From Vandiemenella viatica (Eukaryota; Arthropoda; Insecta; Orthoptera; Morabidae): a stretch of 64,000 nt of DNA. Below are positions 35,663-48,149 of the stretch, in pieces. The translations under genes were made by a program, and so were the position numbers. Below the pieces are notes generated by a model. That model had not been told where the DNA came from and searched no databases. It was given only the letters and a program-made list of their open reading frames with translations. Positions within the stretch are counted from its first letter, which is position 1. Every line of letters starts with the position of its first letter. The stretch lies in the NCBI GenBank assembly GCA_031002005.1, contig CM061919.1, positions 171,599,121-171,663,120 of the forward strand, written 5' to 3'.

Positions 35663-35952
35663 TTCTGCAAAATTTCAACAAGGGGGAGGGGTTTGACAGA
35701 AATCTCACGTGAGCTTTCTAAATTCTTGTAGGACAGTAGAGCTAAAATAAAAAAAAAAGATTCACAATCGACACGGATGTCGACTCTACGGGGGTATAAG
35801 GTCTAGAAAACTACGAGGTCAATCATCTGGAGGAGGGGGTCTGGTCAAAATCTCAAGTCATCTTAGGGGCAGGTCCAACCAAATCTCACCAGAAAGGGGG
35901 GGAGGGGGATCTGGAATTCTGGAAAAACACCACATGTAATTAATGGACACCC
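35599..35952. mobile_element. MITE with GTCCATTAATTA inverted termini (354 bp)
   Basis: Termini are GGGGAGTCCATTAATTAC and GTAATTAATGGACACCC. The body is purine-rich with a TG dinucleotide run followed by a run of about 18 G, and repeated AATCTCA-type blocks next to G runs. It has no coding capacity and sits in the hAT element's 5' part. Truncated relatives are at 45-155 and 52756-54160. Confidence 0.75.
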
Positions 35953-36383
35953 TTTTAACTGTGGGTGAGCCAAGTAGTGGAGGGGGGGGGGGAGGGGTTT
36001 GTCACCTGCCTAAATACCAATAGACTGCATGCTGACTTGATCCGCACACAACACATTGGATCGATTATACTGTGACATTGCAGGAGTGCATGCTAATAAT
36101 TTGTTTTTTATAACAATGGGTATAAGGAAGTTTTTTTTAAGAGTAATTAATTTGTATTTACAATAAGATAATGACGGTTTTTAATAGTATTACATACAGT
36201 ACCTACAAAAAAATGACTTTTATTTAATAATAGTTAGCTGCAGTCATTTCTATTTTATTTATTTTTATTACCCCTAAGCGATTGTGAAAAAGTCGGTAAT
36301 GTAAGAGCTAGTTTGTGATAAAATATTTACTACTGTTTAATTTACAGTATATTTGTCCATGGTGCCTAGATTATCCCAGATAA

Positions 36384-37272
36384 AGGCCCATTCACACTAG
36401 CGGTCAGGTCAGCTCAGCTCCCGATCCAGAATAGCCTTCACACTAGGAGTCAGGTCAGCTCAGGTCAGGTCATATCAAGTCGTAGACGATGCACATTTCA
36501 TATGAGTTGCTCACAGCAAACTATGCCACTCTCTACGCTAACATTAATTAAAATTGCGCTGATTATGGATGAAGAGAATAGGATAAAAAAGATGACGGTT
36601 TAGGTTGAGTCCTGAGTTTGAAAATGCAAACAGATAGAGAGAAAGTTTTATTTACAAGCTATGCCGTGCAAGATGAGTGGTGGGAAATGTTTTTGATATT
36701 TTAACTTAAACATTTCGAATTTAATTTAGAAAACTTCACTACAACATTAATTGATTACATATTTTTAGCAGCATGTATTTTTCACAATTGTTTACGGAAG
36801 AATAAATGTCGTGTCATGTAGAAAGTGAATCTCAGGATGACCGAGAGGAACCATTTTAATACAAAACATAAATTAACAAAAAAAAAAAAAAAAAAAAAAA
36901 ATTTAAATCTGAAGCAGAATCTGTACCTTGGCAATAGGAAAACATGTAATAATACTTGAATTTATATTAAAATTTTATCAACTTTCTAATAATCAGAAAT
37001 AATATACTATTAAAACACTAATAGTTTATTTATTACTATTTTTTTATTGCTTATGAGCAGAAGTTTTTAGACGTTCGTCGTCCATTTGATCTGATCTGAT
37101 CTGATCATTGCACATTCACACAAGAGCTCAGCTCAGCTCGATCAGTGGCGACACAATCTTCAGTTTGACCTGCCTTGCCCTGACCTGAGTGAACTGCGTA
37201 GTGTGAATGCTCTCACTGGATTAAGTGTTTATCGATTTTTGACCTGAGCTGACTGCTAGTGTGAACGGGCCT
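36384..37272. mobile_element. PIF/Harbinger-like non-autonomous element (889 bp) with TAA duplication
   Basis: Inverted termini start AGGCCCATTCACACTAGC and, on the other strand, AGGCCCGTTCACACTAGC, flanked by TAA on both sides (36381-36383, 37273-37275). Subterminal GGTCAGGTCAGCTCAG blocks occur repeatedly at both ends, and GATCTGATCTGATCTGATC near 37090. The interior has a broken frame starting MDEENRIKKM that could be a relic of a Harbinger transposase start. The 3-bp TWA duplication and terminus fit PIF/Harbinger. Confidence 0.75.
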
Positions 37273-38829
37273 TAAGAGTTGTGTTGGTCCAATGGACAAG
37301 TTGTTTCACTCATTCTGTGGTCATATCTAAACTGCTACATAAGGTGTTACAGCCCACAGGCCCAGTTTCATATGAATTAAGTACAATGGTGTCGGAGAGA
37401 GATGCCAAAACGCTGCTGGGTACCTTTATGAAAATTACAACTTTTATGTAGATGCTAAAGCCACGAATTTGAAATGAAAATTTAATCATGGTTGCATGCA
37501 GACTTATATGCCTCTGCTAGTATGTTCTAATTAATTTGTTGCTCGAAGTTTCTGCAACTTTAAAAATATCGACGAATACTGAAAAAACATATTTCATCAC
37601 ATTATCATCAGCAGCTAACGATTCTAAGAACTTCTCGGAAAAAATACCGGTTGCTGTAATGATAAATATTGGTCACCAGAAGGAAGTAGAAGACAATCGT
37701 CAAATCGTGTCATCTATAATATCTTCGATTTTTTTCTGTGGTACAATGTACAAATGACTTGCCTTTAAGAAGTAAAGAACAACATCAAGGTATTCTTGAA
37801 GACCTGCTGAAACTAAATAACTGATTCAAGTGTTCTAGTTTTGAAACTGAATATTGAAAAAGACAAGAAAAATGGTATGTATATCTCACCAAAACGAAAT
37901 CATTGCCTAGTGCAGCTTGGTCATTAAAAGTGAAATTATGCAGGCAGCATATATTGTATTGGCAGATGAGTTGTGTTATATGTATGCGAAATAAAAGCTT
38001 TCCATAAAATTCAGTTCTTATGACGAAGATAAAAATACAATCTGCAAAAAATTTCTCGGATTCGTAGAACTGATGGCATTGAATGACAAATTACATCATC
38101 AGAAATTGACAAGTTTTTAGAAAACGGAGGACATAGACCTGACAGGTGTGTTAGCCAAGGATATGAATGATGATATTGGTGGAGTACAAAAATTTTTTAG
38201 AGTATTTTTATTGCGCAAGCCACAGACTTTTAAGTTGTAAAAAATTTAAATCAAATTACAGAATACGGAATACAGTTAGCACCATAGGGCACATCATAAA
38301 CCTTTTACGAGGAACCTTTATACGGAGAAAGTACGTGTCAAATATTTCAGCTTTATATGAGACTCGCTGGTCTAAAAAATATAAGTGTTTTCTGTTTTTA
38401 ATGAGCATTGTGAAGACATTGTCAATGGACTTTCAAATGTTTCTAGAGAAGGGAATGATACGGCAAAGAAAGGTGCTTACCACTTACAGTGCGCTGCTAG
38501 TAAGTCAGAATTCATTATGTGTGTTGGATTATATACTCAGGATTATTGGAACCCGTTGCCGCTGCGTTACTATCAAAGACGATCGACATGTATACATGCA
38601 TGGATCATATTAATAGAGGAATGTCTGTCATAAAAGATCATCGCAGCAACGCGGACACGGAGAGCTAAAATATTTGGAACAAATGTACCAGAACTGCAGC
38701 TGCCATTGAAACTGATTTGAAAGTACAATGTATTGTATCTGTCCAACAATGTCATTCCAATTACCCTGCTGAACTCCATACGATTTTTGAAGAGATCTAT
38801 TTTCATACCTTACTTTTAATTTATTGATA

Positions 38830-40300
38830 GCTACCCTGGAGCAATGTTTTGGAATTATACATTGAACTTTTACACGTTTTGTTTTAAATCAAACTCTAGT
38901 TATTTAGTAAATAATCAATTGTGGTAAGAATTCAGTTTTAGATCACATTACAATCCTGACAGCAAATCAAGTCAGTTTGAGAAATTATCTATTTATCTAA
39001 TAAGCAATGAAACTATCACTTTATTTACCAAGAATCACATATAAAGCCCTATCTGCCTCCTTGTTCGTTGATTTATTTGAAATGATCATATATATAAAAA
39101 AAAATTGTTTTGAAAAACTTAGCAACTTCTGCACTTGAGAACATTATATCTATGAATCACCTCACTATATGGACGAACCAGTGTTACGATCACGGTTTGT
39201 GCATCAATTGTGGCGTCCAGGTCTTCGAAGTCTACGTCTGAGTCAAAATTGTTTCTATGCGTTCAATTTATTTCAGTAGTTTTCTTTTTTGGGGAGGGGG
39301 GAGGGGAATAAAATATCAGCAACTGCCAATTGTGTGCTGTGTGAAAAGTACAATTACAGGTACCAAAGCAGAACGTTTTCCATGACGCTTGTTCCGTCAG
39401 ATCTTTTGCCGATAATATCAGTTTCAACAGCAACCCCAAAGCTTGTCAGTTGTTCTTTGACCAAACTGATGCTACTCCATGGTGCATGAACCACGTATTC
39501 TAAGCAAGCCAATATTAAAATGTGTTTCTTTTCGATTAACATAAACGTTCAAATACAGATGATTTTTTTGTGATGTCCAATCAAACACTCAACAAAAATC
39601 ATTGCCATTGTTTCTTGAAATATTCAAACTGAACAATTATGTCAACTTTTACGGCATTTGAAAACTTTGTTATCATATATCTTATAGAATTAGCAGAATT
39701 GGGAAATTGAAATCGACATTTCGAAAAGAAATATCACAAATACGATGAAGTACAGTTTATGACAAAAACATTTAACACATTATTTTTATAGATTTTTGAA
39801 TAGCTGTCAATAGTTGTTATATTCTTTTTGTATTGTTTCTACTTCCTCCTCAGAAACAATTCTAATTGTATCATTTTTGTGTGCATAAACTGGGAGCTAG
39901 TTTTGCAACAGGATAACATAACTCGAATTGCGGAAATGCACACAACAAACTGGAGTTCTTATAAAAATGTAAAAGTGAATCTATTTACTTATGATCATGG
40001 GTGACAAACACACATTTGTTGCTGTGAGTCAAATGTCAACTTGAGGGGTACAGTTAAACGGGGCGATACAACCGTTAGAGAATGAATCAGACCAAAAAGT
40101 GACAACAGGGAGGCAAGGTGACGAAGACTGAAACGTGTTTCACCCCATTTTACGAATTGCGGATCTTAATTTTGTTCTGGATTAGCCAGACTGCCAAATG
40201 ATGTGGGACCCCGCATTGGTGGATTGCAATCCCTGGCTACATCCCAGTTAAAGTTTAAGTATGTCATTGATTTATTTTTCTTAAAAAATCACAAAGTTTC
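38830..40300. other. Unassigned AT-rich segment inside the hAT element
   Basis: It separates the core of the hAT transposase from its C-terminal dimerisation region, so it is likely another insertion. I see no termini, tandem structure or coding signature. Confidence 0.35.
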
Positions 40301-40659
40301 TGCCAATAATTAAAAATTTTTGATTATGAAGTCGAACTATGGTATAAACTATGGAAGGACAAGGGTATGAGAACAGAAACTCTTGCAGAACTAGACCTTA
40401 TGAAAGAGTTAAATGAGGCGGGAATCTCCTTTTCTTCGACAAAAAACGCAATCCTAATTTCCTTGGCTCAGCCTTGTACAACAAGCAACATAGAGAGTTC
40501 TTCTCTACACTGCACTGTGATAAAACATGGCTGAAGTCAACGATGCTAGAGAACCATCTAAACTGTCTGTGTATGCTTAGTGTACACAGAAAATTTTTAC
40601 AAGAAAATTGTGATAAAATTGCATGTGAAGAAGCTCAAAAATTACTGTAAGTGTGATAG

Positions 40660-43600
40660 CGAAATGAATCACCACTTACCTTAGATGATGGTATCATGGG
40701 GTTTACCGCTCTTGCCTCCATTGGCACGCATTTCATTTCGCACTATCGGCCAAGCAAATTATTTGCAATCATCCAAACATTTGTATTGATTTTATCATTC
40801 TCTTTTTGCGATAAATTATGAAATTCTAGTACATAACCCCACTTAGTTTGTTTACCCATTGTCACTGGTCACGTATAGAATGTGTGATCCTATCACTCCA
40901 ATACCTACCTTCTGGCCTTGTCTGTCATATTTTTAACAGGTAACTGCTATTTGTTGGTGACGTGAGTCGATCTATAACACTTCTCAATTTAATTTTTTCC
41001 CCCCTCTCAAAATTTTTCCACCAATATTCCCTTACAGGGTGCCTATTGATTAATATTTGTCCTCTTACAGATACCATGCCTTCCAATTAACCAAATTACA
41101 GTCTCATATCCATTTCCAAAAATCATGCCCCTTTTTAACATTCGTCCAAATGGTCTCACTATCAAACTTCCAGTATTTGGGTGTCCTCCACAATTTCACC
41201 CAGCCCAACATGACTTCCGCTACAAACAGTCTTTGGCCCTCACCAACCTTGTCCTGCAACAGTACACCAATCTGGCTAACCAACACTCCAGAAACGTCAT
41301 ATCCCTTCACAAAATACTTCTGCTCTCATCCCCACAAATAATTCCACTTATAAATCTGATTCTATGACAATCAGTGAATTCCAGTAGTAGACATGCCCAG
41401 AACCATCTGCACAAGTTGCCCACATTATTGAAGTCCCATCTTACAGTGGGACAATCTCTCCCCTGCCAGCCACTCATCCACCATTCAAAACTGCAGCCTC
41501 CCCTGATTTCCTCAAAACCGTCTATTGCCCAACTGCTCAACATACCTAAACCTCCTCCTTTGAAACCAACACCTCACTCTCTGCACTCCAGCCCTGCCTC
41601 TAAACCTAAACTGTCGGTCATGAACCTGTCGACTTCATCACTATCTGAAACCCAACTCTCCGTACTCTCCAAAGGCCTTACTTTTTCTCCTACCCCTACA
41701 TTTTACCATGCCAACTTAGTCTGGGACTCCTATTCATTCTGCCGAACACTCTGCTGGCAGTACCACTTTCCCACTCATGTCAGTTAACCTGGGCCTCATG
41801 AATACATGAAACCTAGTCTCCAAAAATTCAAACCACTTTCCACACTTGACCCATCACCTCTTCCCCAGAACCATCCCTTAAATTTTTGAGGACTTTTTAT
41901 CCACCAGTTTGGCTTCTCCTAGTTTCCTGAAGTCCTTGGCGAATACCAACAATCTCAGCCCAGCTGAAACCCGTACCAGAAAACTTTTGACTAACCCATA
42001 TCTCATCATTCTAGCTGTGGACAAGGGATCAACCACAGTAGTTATGAATCACAGTGACTATGTGGCTGAAGACCTTCGTTAGTTATCAGATGCCAACACC
42101 CACTGCCGCCTTGCTGAAGATCCCACACCACATGTCACCAAAACAATACAGGAATATGTACAGTTCAATGGGCCACTCCAAGGTCTCACCCCACAGTCGT
42201 TCTCTCTCCTTCATCCTCAAAATCCATGCATGCCTACCCTTCAGCTCCTTCCAAAAATCCATAACTCTGGCAATCCGGGACACCCCATTGTTGCAGCTTA
42301 TGGATCTCCTACTGAACGAATCTATGCTTTGGTGGACCAGCACCTACAACCTATAGTCTCTCAGCTCCCCTCCCAAATAAAGGACACACAACACTTTCAT
42401 TTCCGTCTTTCTGCCACACCCACACCACTTCCTTCCAACTCCATACTGGTATAACCATTGATGTCACATCACTGTACACACACATTCCACATTGCCATGG
42501 CCTTAATGCCATGGGGCCTTAGTGCCATGGGGCCTTAGTGCCATGGAATCTTTTCTGGATAAACGCCCTCCCAACAGCCGCCCTAGTACATCTTTCCTCA
42601 TCACCTTGGCTGAACTGATACTGAACAATAACTACTTCTCCTTTGAAGGCAATATCTACCACCAAACCCGTGGCACTGCCATGGGCACTCGCATGCCCCC
42701 TCTTATGCTAATCTCTTCATGTTTTTGGAGAACGTCCCCCTCAAACCCATCCTGTGGGTGAGGTTCATAGATGACAATTTTATGATCTGGACACATGGAG
42801 GAAACACCCTTCTAAATTTTCTGGATAGTGTAAATACCTTTAATAACTCGATGAATTTACATCGACCAACTCCCACACCCAGGCCACATTCTTGGATGTG
42901 GACCTGTCCTTTCCAATGGCCACCTCAGTCTACACCAAACCCACCAACTCACAACAGTACCTCCATTTTGACAGCTGCCATCCGTTTTATACCAAATGTT
43001 CCCTCCCTTACAGTCTTGGCATTCGAGGCAGTCGTATATGCTCCAATCAGAAATCCCTTATGGAATATTCAAACAACATCTCACAAGCATTGGTATCCCG
43101 CAATTATCCCCCAGCTTTGGTTCACAAGCAACTTTCACGAGCCACATTGCAACCTGCTATACCTACTGACTGCTCCAAACCCCCGGAAACCAACCATAGC
43201 CCAGTCCTGGTTACACAATACTTCCCTGACCTTGAATCCATCAATAAAATCCTTTGGCAGGGTTATGATTTCCTACTAACCTGCCCAGAAATTAGATTCA
43301 TTCTTCCAAAACTCCTCCCTGGCCCTCCCAGAACTTGTTTCAGCAGGTGTTAGGGACAAAGCGCGATATCGGGGTCCATATCGGCTTGTACACCTAAACT
43401 TGAAGCCTTCCAAAATGTTGCCAAAAGTTCTGGAAAAATTCTATAACCGTGAAAAACCTTGGAAAATGCTAACTGTAATGATGAAGATGGCCGCCACTTA
43501 CAGATTAACCTCCTGTAAGAAAGGTAACTAGAAATGAAAGTCGAAGTCCAGATCACTGAAGTATATATTCTTAAAAATTTTCACAGAATTTACAAAAAGT

Positions 43601-45920
43601 CACAGTTAGCAATGGCAATCGGATAAAATCATTTGCCGAAGATCACAAGTCATGAAACAGAACAGACCGCACCACCCCGAATGAAATTGAAAGTTAAAGT
43701 TCACATCGCTGAGCACAAGTCGAAAAAATTTAGTTTTCTATGGTTGCCTATCCTGTTAGTAATGGCGTCAGTCAGCCATGCTGCCCGAATTCCTACTTCC
43801 CATCAGCCACCGCGAGCCGGGCTTTCTCAAACCCACTAACACATGAGTTACGTGTTGACTCCACAAGATGTTCCGATCGTCTGCCTGGAGAGGTTGTCCG
43901 GGCTTCCTTTTGTCAAAATGGCCTACTGACCTAGACAACAGTCTATCTAGAAAATCACAAGATGAAGAGCGTAACGAGCCAAGTGTGATGATGTGGTTGG
44001 TTATGGTTTTAAAGCTTACAGACCGGTGTAAATGAATTTTGAAATTTGGTTAATCTAAAAGCACATTTGTTTAAAGTATTGCGATACGTCACATCCGAAA
44101 TATGGATTTGCAAAATTTTAAAATATCAAGTTAATACTATTTTCAAAGTGTTTCCCAGCTCCTGCTGAGTTCAGTGGTGTAAAAATCTTTTAAATCGGTT
44201 GAGGATATCAAAAGTTATTAAATTTCTAAAATTTACTGGTTTCCTGGATGGTGCAATAATATATTCACTTTTTATTTAAAGTCTGTTATGGCCTGAAACT
44301 AATTTTAAATCATACCTTTACTTAATTTAAGTACTTTAGAAAAGTTTTTAGTTTGTGAAACGTGTTCGTCAGAAAGAAATTCAATTTGCAAATCGGTTTC
44401 TACAACGTCATTAAAAAGCGGATTTTTATTTATTCATATCTTCTGTTTATTAGTTGATGGCTATTGGAAACTTAAAGAATATTGACTGGCTGGTTATTTG
44501 GTTGGTTAAATCTACTTTTAAAGCTCTGAAACTACTTAGATGTGGTGGAATTAATTATTGAACTCAATCCATGTGGTAGTGCTTTAAAAATCATATTTAC
44601 TGCTTTAAATTAGTCTGGAACTGCGAGTTATTAGTGAATTTAATATAAAACAGTGAAATTATAGTTATTGAAGTGCTTTACAGTGGTCAATTTAGTGGAA
44701 TATTAGTGCTATGGTTGTGTAACCAAACCTGTTTACTTTACTTCAGAATTATTATGGATTACGCTCATTTAGGTAAGTTTATGGTTTATATTTTACTAGA
44801 AACTTCTTATTTATGGTTGCTATGTGTTGTTTATTTACTTTTCTGAACCTAAAGTGTTGTTATTTCGATTTCAACTATAGTATCTTGTACTGAATGTTAA
44901 CCTCAAACTTCATTGGATTTTGACTGAATATTGGAAATAGAGAGTAAGGTAGCTTACACAGGCCTCCCAACCTCAGCCAGCTGCTAGTCCACAAACACAT
45001 TCTTCCTCATCCCATCAGACAGCCCCAAGGATCCTTCCCATTTAATAGACCCCGCTGTAAGATGTGCGACATTCACCATGCCTCCACCACTTTCACCAAC
45101 CCTATCACTGGCGAGAACTTTCCTATCATAGGACATGCCACCTGTGAAACATCCCACATAATATATCAGCTAACCTGCAAACACTGCCTGGCTTCCTACA
45201 TAGGTTTGACTACCAATCCGTTAGCCATTGGAATGAATGGCCACCATCAGACAGTTTACACTTAGAATCCAAAACATCCAGTAGCTATCGATGCCATCTC
45301 CCATGACACTAATAATTTCAATACTTGTTTCATGGTCCGTGCTATCAGAGTCCTCCCAAACAACAGCAGCTCCTCTGAACTCAGAAGGTGGTAACTTGCC
45401 TACCAATACAAACTATGCACAAGGCAACCTCCTGGTCTTAATTTGAGATAATACCCAGTTAGTACTTTTCCTTCCCCCTAGCCTCTACTTGCCTCCATGC
45501 CCACTGTCTAAAGCATATAGAACCACCACATACCAGAGGTGATGTTTAACTACATAGGTTCTGTTATTATTATTATCACCATTACATTTTTCAATTTATA
45601 TTTATATTTTTTTATTTCTCAAATTTAAGTTATGAATATATTTTCGCACTTTTTGTAACATTGTGCATTCTCAGGTACTAGCTCAAATTCACTGTCCCAC
45701 TCTCCCTGCCCTCTGTTGAATTTACTCCCACCATGTTTGTGACTAATGGTCATTCTGTGAAACAGTCTCCCACACCATCGTCCCTCCTTCATTTTCTCCT
45801 GTTGACAAAGAGCCAAGTCTCGAAATATTCGTCGTTTTCCTGTGTTTTGTGTTTATTTATGTGTTCACCCCATGATACCATCATCTAAGGTAAGTGGTAG
45901 TTCATTTTGTTATCCCCTTT
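40660..45920 (+). mobile_element. Penelope-like element copy nested in the hAT element, split by a solo LTR
   Basis: Inverted terminal pieces flank it: ACCACTTACCTTAGATGATG at 40672 and, inverted, CATCATCTAAGGTAAGTGGT at 45874. Broken RT frames read LLPKIHNSGNPGHPIVAAYG (42242), YHQTRGTAMGTRMPP (42659), VRFIDDNFMIWTHGG (42761) and SVYTKPTNSQQYLHFD (42928). After the LTR interruption come CKMCDIHHASTTFTNPITGE and IIYQLTCKHCLASYIGLTTN, the GIY-YIG domain (45053-45265). It inserted immediately after the hAT dimerisation region. Multiple frameshifts and stops. Confidence 0.75.
43348..44958 (+). mobile_element. Solo LTR (1611 bp) with 4-bp target duplication
   Basis: The block starts TGTTAGGGAC and ends TAGCTTACA, with CAGG on both sides (43344-43347 and 44959-44962). 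Removing it restores the PLE reading ARTCFSRPPNLSQLL across the junction, so the boundaries are supported by the host frame as well as the duplication. TG...CA ends and a 4-bp duplication fit a Gypsy-type LTR. It has no gag or pol, so internal sequence was lost by LTR-LTR recombination or never captured. Confidence 0.8.
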
Positions 45921-46128
45921 TTTGTAAATCCATTCGCTAATTAGCTCCTATTATTTCCTGGTAAATATATATATAAAATTTCCATTAATAAATTAATTGA
46001 TTAATAGAATATATACATATTCCGTTAATAAATGTTTTTGTAGCATGCATATTACCAGTTTTCTGATAACCGTAACCCCCCCCCCCCCTTCTTCTGAACA
46101 AAATCCTGGCTACGCCCTTCCTTGCTGT

Positions 46129-47352
46129 AGTATCTGCTGGTCTGAGTATTAATCTTGACAAAGATTTCTAAATAAGTAGTGAAGAGCAGTGTACAACTTG
46201 TGATGCTTTAGATAACATTAATTCAGAAGCAGAAAGTAGCTTTCTTGAAGCCTAAATAGTCATAAGAAATGGGTTGATGATATGCTTTACAAAAGTGTGG
46301 ACTTAGAACTTACTAAGAGTCAAAGGGCTCTATGTAGGTTGTTGTTGAAATCATTTCATTTTATCCACCATTTAGCAAAAAGAATAGATTAAGTGGCAAA
46401 AGTGAAATTTGAGTTTAATAGGTTTACTGAAGAAGAGGTTTTGATTTTAAGGCAGGTATAGCCACTAATGGGGAAACAGATAATAGGTTTACTGAAGAAG
46501 AGGTTTTGATTTTAAGACAGGCGTAACCACTATTGGGGAAACAGAAAACATTATACCTGAAGGAATAGAGAAGCACTATGAAAATTCTGTTAGTGATGTA
46601 ATTGTGGTGGAAGTATCTGACAAACTATGGAAGTTTCAATACAAACAAAGAAATATTCAAATAAGTTAACCCAACTGAAGCTGCAACGTCCTACAAGCTA
46701 TCCTCATTAACGCATAACATGCTTTAATTTATTTTCAACTATTAGGAAATTAACAACTATTTATTATTATTTTGCACTGTTTTTCAACTGTAGTTATTAT
46801 AAGTTATTTTTATTTTGGTAATTACTTATTGTAACTTTAACTTGTATTAAAACATCAATTAATTAAAAATCACCATAATTCCAATGTTCTTGCATTGCGG
46901 AATTTGCAAAACAGATAATTCATTTTATTCATATACCGTTTATTGAAGATCCACCTGAAGATCCTCTGTTATATGACAAAGGGGCCACACATAATATTGT
47001 GTATTTTTGTTAATATTGTACTTTTGCACCAATCTGTTTCTATCTTTTATAAATGATGGATATACCTCCTTTATACTTTTTTATTAACAGTATGATATTT
47101 AGAGGATCATTCATTGATATACTGATTTCTTTTTATGAAATGTTAACATGAAAATGGATAGAGACAGCTGCTTTATCATACATCTATAAATGATGTAAAT
47201 ATTTAAATTGCACTCTTATTCTTTGGAGTCGATGTAATGGCTGTATTTTCATAAACATTTTGTTGAAATGGCAAAATATGCTAACATGTTTTTTGTCTCT
47301 TCTTTACAAAATGTTAAAATAAGAATAAAGGAAAGAAAATGAGATTACCAAC
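46129..47352. other. Intron sequence without a recognised element
   Basis: AT-rich DNA between the hAT element and exon A. A segment of about 55 bp beginning TTTAATAGGTTTACTGAAG at 46413 is repeated almost exactly at about 46482 (spacing about 70 bp); otherwise nothing is visible. Confidence 0.4.
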
Positions 47353-47462
47353 CTTTATTGAATCACCTGTCGAATTTAGTGGCTGTGAAACATGTGACTT
47401 CTTGCTAAGGACTTCTTCCACTAATTCTGCTTGTAACTTCTCCATTGTTTCTTCATGGTCCT
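47353..47462 (-). CDS. Exon A (first visible) of the five-exon host gene
   Basis: This 110-nt minus-strand exon follows a pyrimidine-rich acceptor (TTTTCCTCCCAG) and ends AAAG before GTTGGT. Two bases complete a codon from an unseen upstream exon, then 36 codons are open (DHEETMEKLQAELVEEVL, ending in STGDSIK). The exon ends in phase 0, which is what the next exon at 22145 needs. The Glu/Leu-rich start is likely helical. A stronger-looking donor (ACAG before GTGATT) lies inside the exon, but using it would break the frame. The GT at the chosen donor is sound, though GTTGGT is weak. The start codon and promoter are not in view. Confidence 0.7.
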
Positions 47463-47889
47463 CTGGGAGGAAAACCAATTCCAAATACTATTAAATATGA
47501 ATGACACTAATTACTGTTATTCTACGTGATGAGGATCCTTAAAACTTTCCAGTTTTCAGGAACATGAACCTAATGCCCTTGTGTTATGATTTAAAAGCTA
47601 AAAGTCAGTTGCAAGAACTTAATATTTACTATTTTAACACTAAATAAAAATAAAAAATCTAGAAAATATAAACAATAAAGTGTAAGTAAAATAACCCATC
47701 CCTCACCAAAGAGGAATGCTGTGATAAGTGTATGACCCAAGGCAGGAACAAAACATACGAGATGAACACAGGAATATTATACTGCATTTTAAAATCTTAT
47801 TCATGATGAAGGAATAAAGCCATTTATTAAAGGAGGTGTGCATACAATGAAGTTTACCTTGTGACTGGATAGGCATTTGAGAACAGGGT

Positions 47890-48136
47890 TTTTTAATTTA
47901 TTTTTTTAACTACTTAATGTCTCTCAACAGTGAGGTCTTTAGAGACGGGAAAGGATGGGGGGCAAGGAATGGGAAGGAAATTGGCCATGACCTTTAGAAG
48001 GAAGCATCCCGACATTTGCCTGGAGTGATTTGGAAAACCATGGAAAACCCAAATCTGGATGCCCGGATGGGGATTCGAACCGCCATCCTCCCGAATGTGA
48101 GGCCAGAACACTAGCCGTTACACCACCATGCTCGGT
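47890..48136 (-). mobile_element. tRNA-derived SINE, copy 2, with 11-bp target duplication
   Basis: Minus-strand head GGTGGTGTAACGGCTAGTG with B box GGTTCGAATCC, the same body as copy 1, then an A-rich tail. Flanks are GAGAACAGGGT at 47879-47889 and 48137-48147. It lies about 430 bases upstream of exon A in the host transcript's orientation. Confidence 0.9.
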
Positions 48137-48149
48137 GAGAACAGGGTGG

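Larger units (their letters stand above)
34507..46120 (+). mobile_element. hAT transposon (ZMYM1-like type) expanded to 11.6 kb by nested insertions
   Basis: The termini CAAGGGCGTAGCCAGG (34507-34522) and CCTGGCTACGCCCTTC (46105-46120) are inverted and match at 15 of 16 positions. They are flanked by GTTGCTGT and CTTGCTGT, a 7-of-8 target duplication. Transposase pieces occur in order on the plus strand: SSIISSIFFCGTMYK (about 37710), SSYDEDKNT and FLGFVELMALND (about 38010-38080), LYETRWSKKYKCFLFL (about 38350), and the dimerisation part REFFSTLHCDKTWLKSTMLE (40495-40560). Poly-C before the 3' end is typical of this type. A short N-terminal frame at 34981-35160 is unassigned. Stops throughout. 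Confidence 0.7.
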
